A DNA stretch of 64,000 nucleotides. Source: an uncultured Bacilli bacterium (lineage in GTDB: Bacteria; Bacillota_I; Bacilli_A; RF39; UBA660). Positions 26,555-35,281 of the stretch are shown here, one piece after another (position 1 is the first letter of the stretch; every line of letters starts with the position of its first letter). The DNA lies in the NCBI GenBank assembly GCA_947629375.1, contig CANRDN010000002.1, positions 51,934 through 115,933 on the forward strand, read 5' to 3'. A program made the position numbers and the translations under genes. The notes under the pieces were generated by a model. It saw only the letters and a program-made list of their open reading frames with translations. It made no database searches and was not told where the DNA came from.

Positions 26555-27676
26555 ATGGTATATTTAGATTATTCAGCAACAACTAAAACAGATTTAGAGG
26601 TACTAGACTCTTTTAACAAAGCCTCTTTATCTTTTTTTTCAAATCCTAATTCTCTTCATAAACTTGGTACAAAAGCGAATGAACTTATAAACGCCTCAAC
26701 TAAACAAGTAGCAGATATCCTAGGAGTTAAACCAAGTGAAATTATTTATACTAGTGGAGCAAGTGAATCAAATAATACGGCAATAAAAGGTATCTTTGAT
26801 AAGTTTCAAAATAGAGGAAAACATATCATAACGACAGAATTTGAACATTCTTCAATATATGGACCAATCAGTTATTTACAAAAATATCGTGATGCCGTTG
26901 TGGATTTCGTCGAAACTGATGAATTTGGAAGAGTAAAACTAGATTCTCTTGAAAAGTTAATAACTGATGAAACAATTTTGGTAAGCATCTGTAGCGTTAA
27001 TAGTGAAATAGGAATAAGACAACCTATAGAAGAAATAGGAAAACTTTTAAAAAAATATCCTAAATGTTTTTTTCATATCGACGTAACTCAAAGTATAGGA
27101 AAAGAAAAAATAAGTTTTGAAAATATCGACTTAGCATCTTTTTCAGCTCATAAATTCTTTGGAATAAAGGGAATAGGGTGTCTAATAAAAAAAGAACATA
27201 TCGAAATCGAGCCACTTATTCACGGTGGAAAGAGCACTACTATTTATCGAAGTGGAACACCACAGTTACCACTTATCGTATCTTTATCTAAAGCCTTAAG
27301 ACTTGCTTATGAAGATTTAGATAACAAAATTAAAAAAATAGAAGAATTTAATAAATATTTACAAGAAGAATTAAAGACTTACGACAAAGTAAGAATCAAT
27401 AGCAACATATATTCAATTCCTCAAATATTAAATATAAGTGTTTTAGGATGTAAACCGGAAACTATGCAACACGCTCTTGAAGAGTATGATATCTATATTT
27501 CCACTCAGACTGCCTGTGCTAAAGGTAGTGAAAAGTCAAGGGCAGTATATGCTTTAACGAAAGACGAAGAAAGAGCTAAATCAAGTATTAGAATAAGCAT
27601 ATCTTATGTAACTACCAAAGAAGAATTGGATACATTTTTAGAAGCTTTTAAAGAATGCTATAAAAAGTTAGTCTGA
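26555..27676 (+). CDS. Cysteine desulfurase (NifS/IscS family)
   Basis: The 373-residue PLP enzyme releases sulfur from cysteine as a persulfide for Fe-S clusters or tRNA thiolation. The N-terminus YLDYSATT, the PLP-binding K200 in SFSAHKFFG, and the catalytic C321 in STQTACAKGSEKS mark the IscS-like group with a flexible Cys loop. No iscU, thiI or mnmA lies beside it, so the acceptor cannot be told from context. It starts 8 bases after the VirB2-like gene and precedes thiol redox genes. Confidence 0.92.
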   Translation: MVYLDYSATTKTDLEVLDSFNKASLSFFSNPNSLHKLGTKANELINASTKQVADILGVKPSEIIYTSGASESNNTAIKGIFDKFQNRGKHIITTEFEHSSIYGPISYLQKYRDAVVDFVETDEFGRVKLDSLEKLITDETILVSICSVNSEIGIRQPIEEIGKLLKKYPKCFFHIDVTQSIGKEKISFENIDLASFSAHKFFGIKGIGCLIKKEHIEIEPLIHGGKSTTIYRSGTPQLPLIVSLSKALRLAYEDLDNKIKKIEEFNKYLQEELKTYDKVRINSNIYSIPQILNISVLGCKPETMQHALEEYDIYISTQTACAKGSEKSRAVYALTKDEERAKSSIRISISYVTTKEELDTFLEAFKECYKKLV

Positions 27677-27686
27677 AGGTGATAAA

Positions 27687-27947
27687 ATGAAAATTATCAA
27701 AGTTGGTGCTATGTGGTGCCCTTCGTGTATTATTACTAATAAATATTGGAAAGAAATAAAAAGTAATTATAGTGATATTGAATTCATAGATTTAGATATA
27801 GACTTTGACTCAAGTGAAGTAGAAAAGTATAATGTAGGAGATAAGTTACCAGTAGTTATTATTTTCGATGGCGATAAAGAAGTTAAAAGAATTATTGGTG
27901 AAAAGAAAAAAGAAGAAATGTTAAAAGAAATTGGGGACGTGTTATGA
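27687..27947 (+). CDS. Small thioredoxin-like protein
   Basis: An 86-residue thioredoxin-fold protein with the active site W10-C11-P-S-C14 and the cis-Pro region LPVVIIF near residue 55. There is no signal peptide, so it is cytoplasmic. It overlaps the next gene by 4 bases. Its partner is probably the CcdA/DsbD-like membrane protein that follows, to which it could pass electrons. Confidence 0.82.
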   Translation: MKIIKVGAMWCPSCIITNKYWKEIKSNYSDIEFIDLDIDFDSSEVEKYNVGDKLPVVIIFDGDKEVKRIIGEKKKEEMLKEIGDVL

Positions 27948-29170
27948 AATATAAAAAGTTTATCTTTTTAATTCTTTTTTTTGTTTTTCTTCTTCCTCTA
28001 GGAGTAAGAGCAGAAGAATCCTATAAAGATGTGTTATCTCCTATTTTAAATATTCCAGTTGAAGAAGGTAAAATAAATATTTACTTTTTCTTTGGAGATG
28101 GGTGCCCTCATTGTGCTAACGAAGAAAGATTTTTAGAAGATTTTAAAGAAAAATATGGTGAGTTTGTTAATATATATTCTTTCGAAACCTGGTATAATGA
28201 CAAAAATGCAAGTCTTATGAGAGAAGCCAAGGAAGAAATGGGTAATCCAGTAAGTGCTGGAGTGCCCTATACCGTAATTGGTGAAGAAAGTTTTGTAGGT
28301 TATGGTAATAGTGTCGGACTAAAAATAGAAAAGTTAGTAAGAAGTTATTTGAGTCTTGATAATGAAGACCACTCTAAGGATGATGTTTTAGATAATGAAG
28401 AACCAGTAGTCGATGAAAATAAAGAAGATATTCCACTTCTTGGTGAAGTAGATGTAAGAGATGTCTCTGTTTTTCTTGTAGCGGTTGTCTTAGGTCTTGT
28501 CGATGGATTCAACCCTTGTGCAATGTGGGTTTTACTTTTCTTAATTAATATGTTAATAGGAATGAACGATAAGAAAAGAATGTTAATAATTGGCTTTGTT
28601 TTCTTGTTTACATCGGCTTTTATGTATTTCCTATTTATGTTAGGAATATCTAATATTTTATATATTTTTAAGACTAGTGAACTGCAATTCTTTATTGGAT
28701 TAATTGCTCTCTTAGTAGGTGGATACAATGTAATTAAATTTCTTAAAGAAAGAAAAGATGATGTGGGATGCACCGTAGTAGATGCTAAGAAAAGAAAGAA
28801 AATATTTGAAAGAATTAAAAAGTTTACGACAGAAAAAAGTTTGTTTTTAGCACTTTTAGGAGTAGTAGTTCTAGCGATTTCGGTAAATGCTGTCGAACTT
28901 GCTTGTACTTCTGTTTTTCCTGCAACATTCTCAGAAATATTGGCAGTAAACAATATAACAGGAGTAGAACAAATAATATATTTAATAATCTATAATGTCT
29001 TTTATATGTTAGATGACTTAGTAGTATTCGTTATTGCTGTAGCAACACTACAGTTATCGACAGCAAGTTCAAAATATGGAAAATATTCAAAGTTAGTTGC
29101 GGGATTAATAATGCTTGTTATTGGAGTACTTTTGATGTTAAAGCCAGAATGGTTAATGTTTAATTTTTAA
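27944..29170 (+). CDS. Thioredoxin-CcdA fusion, DsbD-like membrane reductant conductor
   Basis: The 408-residue protein has a signal peptide (1-23), an extracytoplasmic thioredoxin-like domain with C54-P-H-C57, an acidic linker (about 138-170), and a CcdA-like membrane domain of about six helices. The membrane domain carries the two redox cysteines C192 (GFNPCAM) and C321 (VELACTSVFP). It should carry reducing power from the cytoplasmic thioredoxin encoded just upstream to the cell surface. The order differs from proteobacterial DsbD, whose thioredoxin domain is C-terminal. Confidence 0.87.
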   Translation: MKYKKFIFLILFFVFLLPLGVRAEESYKDVLSPILNIPVEEGKINIYFFFGDGCPHCANEERFLEDFKEKYGEFVNIYSFETWYNDKNASLMREAKEEMGNPVSAGVPYTVIGEESFVGYGNSVGLKIEKLVRSYLSLDNEDHSKDDVLDNEEPVVDENKEDIPLLGEVDVRDVSVFLVAVVLGLVDGFNPCAMWVLLFLINMLIGMNDKKRMLIIGFVFLFTSAFMYFLFMLGISNILYIFKTSELQFFIGLIALLVGGYNVIKFLKERKDDVGCTVVDAKKRKKIFERIKKFTTEKSLFLALLGVVVLAISVNAVELACTSVFPATFSEILAVNNITGVEQIIYLIIYNVFYMLDDLVVFVIAVATLQLSTASSKYGKYSKLVAGLIMLVIGVLLMLKPEWLMFNF

Positions 29171-29199
29171 AAGATAAATTTAATTTTATCTTTTTTTTT
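29169..29199 (+). terminator. Terminator of the cysteine desulfurase/redox operon
   Basis: AAAGATAAA (29170-29178) pairs perfectly with TTTATCTTT (29185-29193), followed by further T. Confidence 0.8.
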
Positions 29200-29246
29200 C
29201 GACATTTTTTTATTATCCTCTTTGCTAAATTAAAGATGGTGATAAT

Positions 29247-29687
29247 ATGAAAAAGAATTTTTTGATGTTTGTTCTAGGAGCAATCTTATTGGGCTTTGTA
29301 TCAGCAGAAGTTTTGTATACCGAGTACAAAAACAATTTAGATGATTCAGAATATAATGCTTATTTGATTCAAATAGGAAGTTTTTCAGATAAAGACCCTG
29401 AAAACATCGATACTTCCAACTATTTAGTTTTAAAAGAAGATGGGATATACAATGTCTATGCTGGAATAACAACTAAACTTGCTAATGCCAGTAAAATAAA
29501 AGAAGTATATGCAAGTGAAGAGATTGAAGGAGTTATAAAGCCAGTAGTTATCGATAATGTCGAATTTATGAGTAATTTAGAGCAGTTTGATATCTTATTA
29601 TCTGAAGTAGATAGTAAAGAAAATATAAAATCAATTAACGACGCAATTATTTCAGAATATGAAGAAATAGTACTTAGAGATAAATAA
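29247..29687 (+). CDS. Membrane-anchored SPOR-like protein
   Basis: A 146-residue protein with an N-terminal signal anchor (about 4-22), then a domain whose AYLIQIGSFSDK start and YNVYAGIT strand resemble SPOR domains, which bind denuded septal glycan strands. It may also be a SpoIID-type accessory, but that cannot be told. The start follows GATGGTGATAAT. It stands alone after a terminator. Confidence 0.6.
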   Translation: MKKNFLMFVLGAILLGFVSAEVLYTEYKNNLDDSEYNAYLIQIGSFSDKDPENIDTSNYLVLKEDGIYNVYAGITTKLANASKIKEVYASEEIEGVIKPVVIDNVEFMSNLEQFDILLSEVDSKENIKSINDAIISEYEEIVLRDK

Positions 29688-29756
29688 AATCCAGTCTATT
29701 GAATAAACATTATATTTAATGGTAAAATAATTTTGTTAATTTGTTGGAGAAGTTTT

Positions 29757-30866
29757 ATGAGTATGGATTGTAAAAAAACAGGAAAATTTATTGCACAGCT
29801 TCGCAAAGAGAAGAAAATGACTCAAGATGATTTGGCTAAAAAGCTTTTTGTCGATAGAACTACAATTTCAAAATGGGAACTTGGTGAAAACAATATCAGT
29901 ATTGATACACTTGTAAAAATATCGGATTTATTTGATATCACTATAAATGAATTGATACTTGGTGAAAAAATCACTAATGACAATATCGAAAAGATAAGCA
30001 GTGTTACTGTTGACGCTTTAAAAAAAGGTCTAAAGTTCAAGCGTTATTTTTGCTTATCTATTGCTACTATTATATTGTTAATAGTAATGTTTCTTTGTTA
30101 TTACTTTCTAAGTACATATAATGCTTTTATGTTATATGAAATTAGTGGTGAAAGTGATGAAATCTATGTTGAAAATGGACTTTTCTTTGTTTCTAAAGAA
30201 AAAGCATATATAACAATTGGTCACATTGAAAATATAGAGAGTGATGATGTTGAACTAACAAGGTTATTTTACTTAAAAAATGGAAAAGAAGTAACTCTTT
30301 ATGAAAATCAAGATTTAACCGGATTCTATAAAACAAGTTTTAATGATAATACGGGATTTCAGTACAGTGATTTAAAATATGTTTTATCAAATTTAAATTT
30401 AGAAATTAAAAAGAAAAATAAAGAAGCAATAATTATTAAATTAAAGATGAAAAAAGGTTATTCAAACAGTAATTTATTTGTTAAAAATCCAAAGCCAATT
30501 AAACAAGAAGAAATAAATAAATTTGATTCAAGCATTCCAGAATATGTAAAGGAAAACTATAAATATGACTCTGAAACAAACTCATATGTCTTAAATCAAA
30601 CTTTTGATAACAAAAAAGTTTTGATAACTTATTTTGTAGATGCCAAGGTTTATGTTGTTAATGAAGAAAATGAAGATTACAGCGAAACTTATGTTTATTC
30701 ACCACCAGACGATTTTGCATATGATATGACTGATTCGAATGGAACGATAATAAAATCTTTTGACTATTCGATCACGGAAAAACAATGCTTATCTACTGCT
30801 GAATGTGATGATGCAAAGACAAAATATTTTGAAGATAAATATTTAAATAATTTATTTGCTTACTAA
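29757..30866 (+). CDS. XRE-family transcriptional regulator anchored in the membrane
   Basis: The 369-residue protein has an N-terminal XRE helix-turn-helix (about 10-65, TQDDLAKKLFVDRTTISKWE), one transmembrane helix (about 100-122), and a 245-residue extracytoplasmic domain with no recognised family and two cysteines near the C-terminus. This arrangement suggests a one-component sensor that reads an external signal and controls nearby genes. I place the start at 29757 after GGAGAAG; the frame is open to a TTG at 29733. It precedes two secreted-protein genes and an ABC exporter, its likely targets. A terminator follows it. Confidence 0.75.
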   Translation: MSMDCKKTGKFIAQLRKEKKMTQDDLAKKLFVDRTTISKWELGENNISIDTLVKISDLFDITINELILGEKITNDNIEKISSVTVDALKKGLKFKRYFCLSIATIILLIVMFLCYYFLSTYNAFMLYEISGESDEIYVENGLFFVSKEKAYITIGHIENIESDDVELTRLFYLKNGKEVTLYENQDLTGFYKTSFNDNTGFQYSDLKYVLSNLNLEIKKKNKEAIIIKLKMKKGYSNSNLFVKNPKPIKQEEINKFDSSIPEYVKENYKYDSETNSYVLNQTFDNKKVLITYFVDAKVYVVNEENEDYSETYVYSPPDDFAYDMTDSNGTIIKSFDYSITEKQCLSTAECDDAKTKYFEDKYLNNLFAY

Positions 30867-30895
30867 AGAGATAATTAATCACACCATTGAAAAAT

Positions 30896-30927
30896 AGAGA
30901 TGTGACGAATCATCTCTTTATTTTTTT
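30896..30927 (+). terminator. Terminator of the XRE regulator gene
   Basis: AGAGATG (30896-30902) pairs with CATCTCT (30911-30917), loop TGACGAAT, followed by TTATTTTTTT. It separates the regulator from the secreted-protein genes. Confidence 0.75.
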
Positions 30928-30969
30928 GGCAGTTAAGGTTATGATGGCAGTGAAAGGGAGAAAGAAAAT

Positions 30970-31713
30970 ATGAAAAAAATTGTAAATGTAATATTTGTTA
31001 TATTTCTGTTTATGTTTTATATATCAACGTTAAAGCAAAATGCTTATGCTAAAAATATTGATGTTTACAAGAATAAAAATGGTGTGGAGGTATCTTCAAA
31101 AGAGTATGATTTCATAAATGATTTTTATGGAACTGGTTATTTTGATTCAATGTCCATTGAAGACTATAAATGGATTAAAGACTTAAATATTGATGATAGT
31201 GATGTTGAAATTAAAGAGGGAATCAAATTTAATGTTAATCCTAATGGGACATTTTATACCCAACAAAGTAGGATATTAAAAATAGTTAAAAGTTGTTCAG
31301 AAAATTGTGTAATCATAATAAAATGTGATTGGTTATTTAATCCAAATATAAGAAGCTATGATGTAATTGGAGTAAGATTATTCGGAACAAAATTATTGAA
31401 TCAAGACATTATTACAAAAGTAAAATCAGGTGATGAAGTTAAATATTATAACAATGTCAAAATAATGACAAATGGATATGGTTCATCAATAAAGTTACCT
31501 GATTCCAAATCGAGTATTGTAATAGAACAAAAAACAACTGTATCAAAAAGTGGAAGTGTTTATGCAACCTATCAACACGCAAATAAAAATATAAGTTTAA
31601 CTGATAGTCAATCATTCGTAATTGATAGTACAGGTTATGGCAAAGTGCTTAGTTTTTATGGGAATGCAGTAAATGTTTATGATGGAGCAGGAGGTGTTAA
31701 CATAAATCTATAG
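30970..31713 (+). CDS. Secreted protein of the ABC cassette, unknown family
   Basis: A 247-residue protein with a clear signal peptide (MKKIVNVIFVIFLFMFYIST..., cleavage after about NAYA, residue 27). The mature part is rich in Ser, Asn, Tyr and Val, looks beta-stranded, and has three cysteines near residues 113-122 (CSENC then C). No known domain is recognised. A ribosome site GAAAGGGAGAAAG precedes the start. It stands between a membrane regulator and a second secreted protein, and it has fewer TCGA tetramers than neighbouring core genes, hinting at transfer. Confidence 0.65.
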   Translation: MKKIVNVIFVIFLFMFYISTLKQNAYAKNIDVYKNKNGVEVSSKEYDFINDFYGTGYFDSMSIEDYKWIKDLNIDDSDVEIKEGIKFNVNPNGTFYTQQSRILKIVKSCSENCVIIIKCDWLFNPNIRSYDVIGVRLFGTKLLNQDIITKVKSGDEVKYYNNVKIMTNGYGSSIKLPDSKSSIVIEQKTTVSKSGSVYATYQHANKNISLTDSQSFVIDSTGYGKVLSFYGNAVNVYDGAGGVNINL

Positions 31714-31728
31714 TATATTTTGATAAAA

Positions 31729-31740
31729 TTTGTTAACAAA
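31729..31740. repeat. 12-bp palindrome before the second secreted-protein gene
   Basis: TTTGTTAACAAA is a perfect palindrome in the 95-base gap between the two secreted-protein genes. It could be an operator, for instance for the XRE regulator upstream, but palindromes of this AT-rich kind can arise by chance. Confidence 0.35.
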
Positions 31741-31808
31741 AATCTAAATTAAATTGCGTACGGATTAAATTGGATTTTGTTAAAATAAATGGAAAAAGGA
31801 GGAAAAAT

Positions 31809-32255
31809 ATGAATAAAGTAGTTAAAGTAAGTGTTATGTTTGTTATTGTTCTTGGCGTCTATCTATCTATAACTACAGCAGTATTTGCATATGAGAGTAC
31901 TATATACATATCAGATAATTCAACTCTAAAAGGAAAAGAAGTAACTTATTCACAAAGTAAATATATGCTAGATATTAAACCAAAGTTAATGGAAGAGGGA
32001 CCTCGAAGCCCTGGTGAAGTTCAGTTATACACAGAGTTTATAAGACCTTTATATAGACTAGGAATTAAATATGGAACGCAAACAAAATATAGTGGAACAA
32101 TTATTTTTGATGTTGTAAAGGACTTAAATAAGTTTAAATCTACTTCTATGGGTAACTGCGGTGACGGAAAGAGATATTTATACTTTAGTACCCTTGGATC
32201 TTGGGGTGCTGGATATGGTAAACTTTCCGGAGATGTAGTCGTATACAATTATTAA
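31809..32255 (+). CDS. Small secreted protein of the ABC cassette, unknown family
   Basis: A 148-residue protein with a signal peptide cleaved near VFAYES (about residue 29-30). The mature part of about 118 residues has one cysteine and a Gly/Tyr/Trp-rich end (GSWGAGYGKLSGDVV). The start follows a perfect AAAAGGAGG; an in-frame TTG at 31770 is ignored. Small exported proteins beside dedicated ABC exporters are often bacteriocins or exported signals, but no bacteriocin family signature is visible. The ABC genes begin 59 bases later. Confidence 0.65.
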   Translation: MNKVVKVSVMFVIVLGVYLSITTAVFAYESTIYISDNSTLKGKEVTYSQSKYMLDIKPKLMEEGPRSPGEVQLYTEFIRPLYRLGIKYGTQTKYSGTIIFDVVKDLNKFKSTSMGNCGDGKRYLYFSTLGSWGAGYGKLSGDVVVYNY

Positions 32256-32314
32256 AAAAATTAAGTGAGGGAGTTACTATGTTAACTTCCTTACTTGTTA
32301 TAAGGAGTGTGAAT

Positions 32315-32995
32315 ATGTCTGCTATAAAAATTGAAAATATTAAAAAGGAATATAAATTAAAAAAACAGAGTATTTTTGCATTAGACAACATATCTTATGA
32401 CTTTGAATATGGCAAAATGTATGCTATTATGGGTCATTCTGGTAGTGGTAAAACAACCTTAATTCAATGTTTGGGTACTTTAGACAATGTTACTGAAGGA
32501 AAAGTATTTATTGAAAATGAAGATGTTTTCAAAATGTCACCAGCAAAAAGAAATACAATTAGAAATTCAAAAATTGGTTTTATATTCCAAAATTATTATT
32601 TAAATAATACGATGAGAGCATATGAAAATGTTATGTTACCAATGCTTATTAATAAAAAGTTTAAAAAATCCAATATTAAAGATATTGCTATTGATACTTT
32701 AAAAGATCTTGGATTAAGTGAAAGAATAACCCATTATCCTAAAGAGTTATCTGGTGGAGAACAACAAAGAGTGGCAATAGCAAGGGCAATTGTTAATAAT
32801 CCTAAAATAATTTTGGCAGATGAGCCAGTTGCAAATTTAGATGAAGAAAACGAAAAATTTGTTTTACAAAAACTCAAAGAAATGGCTCAAAATGGTAAGT
32901 GCGTTATTGTTGTTAGTCATAATCCAGAAATAAAAAAATATGCTGATGTTATTATTGATATGAAAAGAGGGAAGTTTTTAGACAATGAAATTTAA
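32315..32995 (+). CDS. ABC transporter ATP-binding protein (MacB/LolD type)
   Basis: A 226-residue ATPase with Walker A GHSGSGKTT near residue 40, signature LSGGEQQRVAIARA, Walker B IILADEP and the switch His in VVSHNP. The family partners FtsX-like permeases that move lipoproteins, peptides or drugs from the outer leaflet. The ATG at 32315 follows AAGGAGTG; an upstream ATG at 32279 is in frame but lacks a ribosome site. It overlaps the first permease gene by 11 bases. Confidence 0.92.
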   Translation: MSAIKIENIKKEYKLKKQSIFALDNISYDFEYGKMYAIMGHSGSGKTTLIQCLGTLDNVTEGKVFIENEDVFKMSPAKRNTIRNSKIGFIFQNYYLNNTMRAYENVMLPMLINKKFKKSNIKDIAIDTLKDLGLSERITHYPKELSGGEQQRVAIARAIVNNPKIILADEPVANLDEENEKFVLQKLKEMAQNGKCVIVVSHNPEIKKYADVIIDMKRGKFLDNEI

Positions 32996-34184
32996 GTATT
33001 ACTTGTTCCTAGCCAAAAAAAGTTTTTTTCATAAAAAGATAAATATAATTAATGTATTACTTCTAGCTATATCTATGACAATTATTGTATTTGCTTTTAG
33101 TTTTTCTAAAACATTTAACAACATAATAGAAAATCAAATAAGTGGAAACATCAATTCTCATATTTTACTGATTCCAAATCATTCAAGTACCGTTAATTTA
33201 AGTGATGTTGATAATATTTCTTTTTTAACTGATTTTAGTTTTTATATTAAATATGTTCAAAATGAAAATGATGAAGACATTTCTTTAATTGGTGTACCAT
33301 CTAATTATTTAAAGATTTCGTCTGGCAAAAATTTTAGCGATGTTACAGATAAACAGGTTATGATTTGTCCATCAAGATTTTATTTGGGTTCGGATTCGGA
33401 AGTATATGATGAAGCTTTTTTAGAAAATATTCAAGATGGTAAAAAATATGTTAATAAGTCGATGCATTTATTAACGCAAAATTATGATAAAGAGTACAAG
33501 ATAATTGGAACATATGATGTTAACAAATACACTTATGGAGAGTTTAATGTATGTTTTACAAGACAAAGTAATATTGTAGACATATCAAATAGTGAACTAG
33601 AATATTTAAAAAATGAATGTGATAGTGAGAAACAAAATTGTGAAGATATCAGTTTATCTAATACGACAGTAGTTATAGTCGATGATGTAAAAAAAATAGA
33701 TGAGACTAAAAGACAAATTGAGCAAAAAGGTTATATTGTTAGATATATGTCAGAAGTTGATACCAATTTTTTAAATGCTATTACTATTGTTCTTTTACTT
33801 TTAACTTCTATTATTTTAGTTGTTTGCTTTATAATTATGATTTTATATAATAACAAAAAAGTTGAGTACAACAAGAAAAATAACTTGATTTATAAAGCAA
33901 TGGGGTATGATAATAAAACTTTAATAAAAGTAAATTATTTAGAAGTATTTATTTTATCGATTATAAGCGAGTTGTTGTGTATTACTTTTTGCTTTGTAAT
34001 TTATAAAATTATTTCTCAAAATTTTGCCGTTGATATAAAAACTGGCTTCCAAATATATATATCTTATTTAGCCTTCATAGTAGGTTTTGTAATATCGTTA
34101 TGTGTATCTATTCTTACTGTTTATTTATCTATTAACAACAATAAAAATACACTAATTGAGGAATTATCTGATGGGGAAATATAA
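32985..34184 (+). CDS. FtsX-like ABC permease, subunit 1
   Basis: A 399-residue membrane protein with the MacB/FtsX plan: one N-terminal helix (about 18-38), a 220-residue extracytoplasmic domain containing two cysteines (CDSEKQNC), then three helices (about 262-288, 312-338, 352-382). It overlaps the ATPase gene and the second permease gene, so all three should be co-translated. It probably forms a heterodimer with the next protein. Confidence 0.85.
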   Translation: MKFKYYLFLAKKSFFHKKINIINVLLLAISMTIIVFAFSFSKTFNNIIENQISGNINSHILLIPNHSSTVNLSDVDNISFLTDFSFYIKYVQNENDEDISLIGVPSNYLKISSGKNFSDVTDKQVMICPSRFYLGSDSEVYDEAFLENIQDGKKYVNKSMHLLTQNYDKEYKIIGTYDVNKYTYGEFNVCFTRQSNIVDISNSELEYLKNECDSEKQNCEDISLSNTTVVIVDDVKKIDETKRQIEQKGYIVRYMSEVDTNFLNAITIVLLLLTSIILVVCFIIMILYNNKKVEYNKKNNLIYKAMGYDNKTLIKVNYLEVFILSIISELLCITFCFVIYKIISQNFAVDIKTGFQIYISYLAFIVGFVISLCVSILTVYLSINNNKNTLIEELSDGEI

Positions 34185-35220
34185 TTTTTTAATTTTTAAC
34201 ATTTTAAAGAGAAAGAAACTTTGTAAATTATCTATATCTGTATTTTTGGTTGTTTTTATAACACTTATTTCTATTTTGGGGTTAAGAAATGGATTAAGTA
34301 ATCAATATAATAAATTGAAAGAAAAATATATTGTAAGTACCTATGTAGTAATAACAACTGATAATAACTATCATACTATAACTGATTTTATTAAAGATTA
34401 TCATTATATTAAACAATATTATCCTTATCTGAAATTAGAAAAAGACAATAATACATTCTTATATTACGACGACAATTTAGTTAAAATTAATAAAGGCAGG
34501 AAAATAAAAAAAGAAAATGAAGTAATTGTATCTAGTAATTCAGAATTTCAAATCGGTGATTATCTAGACTTAAGAACAAATAAAAAAGAATATAATCTAA
34601 AAATTGTTGGTAAGTATGATGAGGGAACCTTTTTTAATGCAGATAATTACGACACAAACAGTTCACTTCCAATTCTTTGCTCATTTTCATTGATGAACAA
34701 AATAGTTAATAAAAATAATATAGATAAAGTAATTGTGCAAATTAAAGATTACTCATATTTGAACTCTTTTTTGAGTGAATTAGAAAAAAATGAAAACTTT
34801 CAAATGCATATAGATCCAACTTATAATGATATTTTAGATAAAAACAATAAGATTATTCTTAATATTGACTTCTTTATAAATGTTATAGTGATTTTTTTAT
34901 TACTCTTTATTGAAGTAGTAGATTTAATTATAATCTATGATAATAGAGTTAATTTTGCAATTTTAAAGAGTGTTGGCTTTTCTAGTGCTAAAATATCGGT
35001 TTTAACTTTGCTATATTCAATTTTACTTTTGTTTATTTCCTTTTTCTTTTCGATACCAATTTTAAGTATAATAATTTTGTTATTTAATAAGTTCTTTGCC
35101 TTTAATTTTTCCTTATTAATGAAAATTCTGGTATATTTTATTACTATTTTTACTATTAATGGTTTAATTCTTTATTTTGTAATTAGAAGAATAAATATAA
35201 TTAAGTTATTAAAAACCTAA
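34171..35220 (+). CDS. FtsX-like ABC permease, subunit 2
   Basis: A 349-residue membrane protein with the same layout as the preceding gene but a smaller external domain: helix at about 16-38, then helices near 222-245, 268-300 and 315-340. The conserved cytoplasmic 'LKSVGFS' segment couples permease to ATPase in this family. The start at 34171 follows TGAGGA and overlaps the previous stop. The ABC cassette ends here with no clear terminator before radC. Confidence 0.83.
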   Translation: MGKYNFLIFNILKRKKLCKLSISVFLVVFITLISILGLRNGLSNQYNKLKEKYIVSTYVVITTDNNYHTITDFIKDYHYIKQYYPYLKLEKDNNTFLYYDDNLVKINKGRKIKKENEVIVSSNSEFQIGDYLDLRTNKKEYNLKIVGKYDEGTFFNADNYDTNSSLPILCSFSLMNKIVNKNNIDKVIVQIKDYSYLNSFLSELEKNENFQMHIDPTYNDILDKNNKIILNIDFFINVIVIFLLLFIEVVDLIIIYDNRVNFAILKSVGFSSAKISVLTLLYSILLLFISFFFSIPILSIIILLFNKFFAFNFSLLMKILVYFITIFTINGLILYFVIRRINIIKLLKT

Positions 35221-35281
35221 TAAAATGTTTTAATTTTTAGTAAAAATAACTTTTAGGAATAATAATATTCTTGGTGATAGA

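Noticed and set aside
31809..32255. Lactococcin 972-type bacteriocin
   Set aside because: The setting (small secreted protein plus ABC exporter) fits, but I cannot see the family's conserved Gly/Trp/Tyr pattern, so no name is given.
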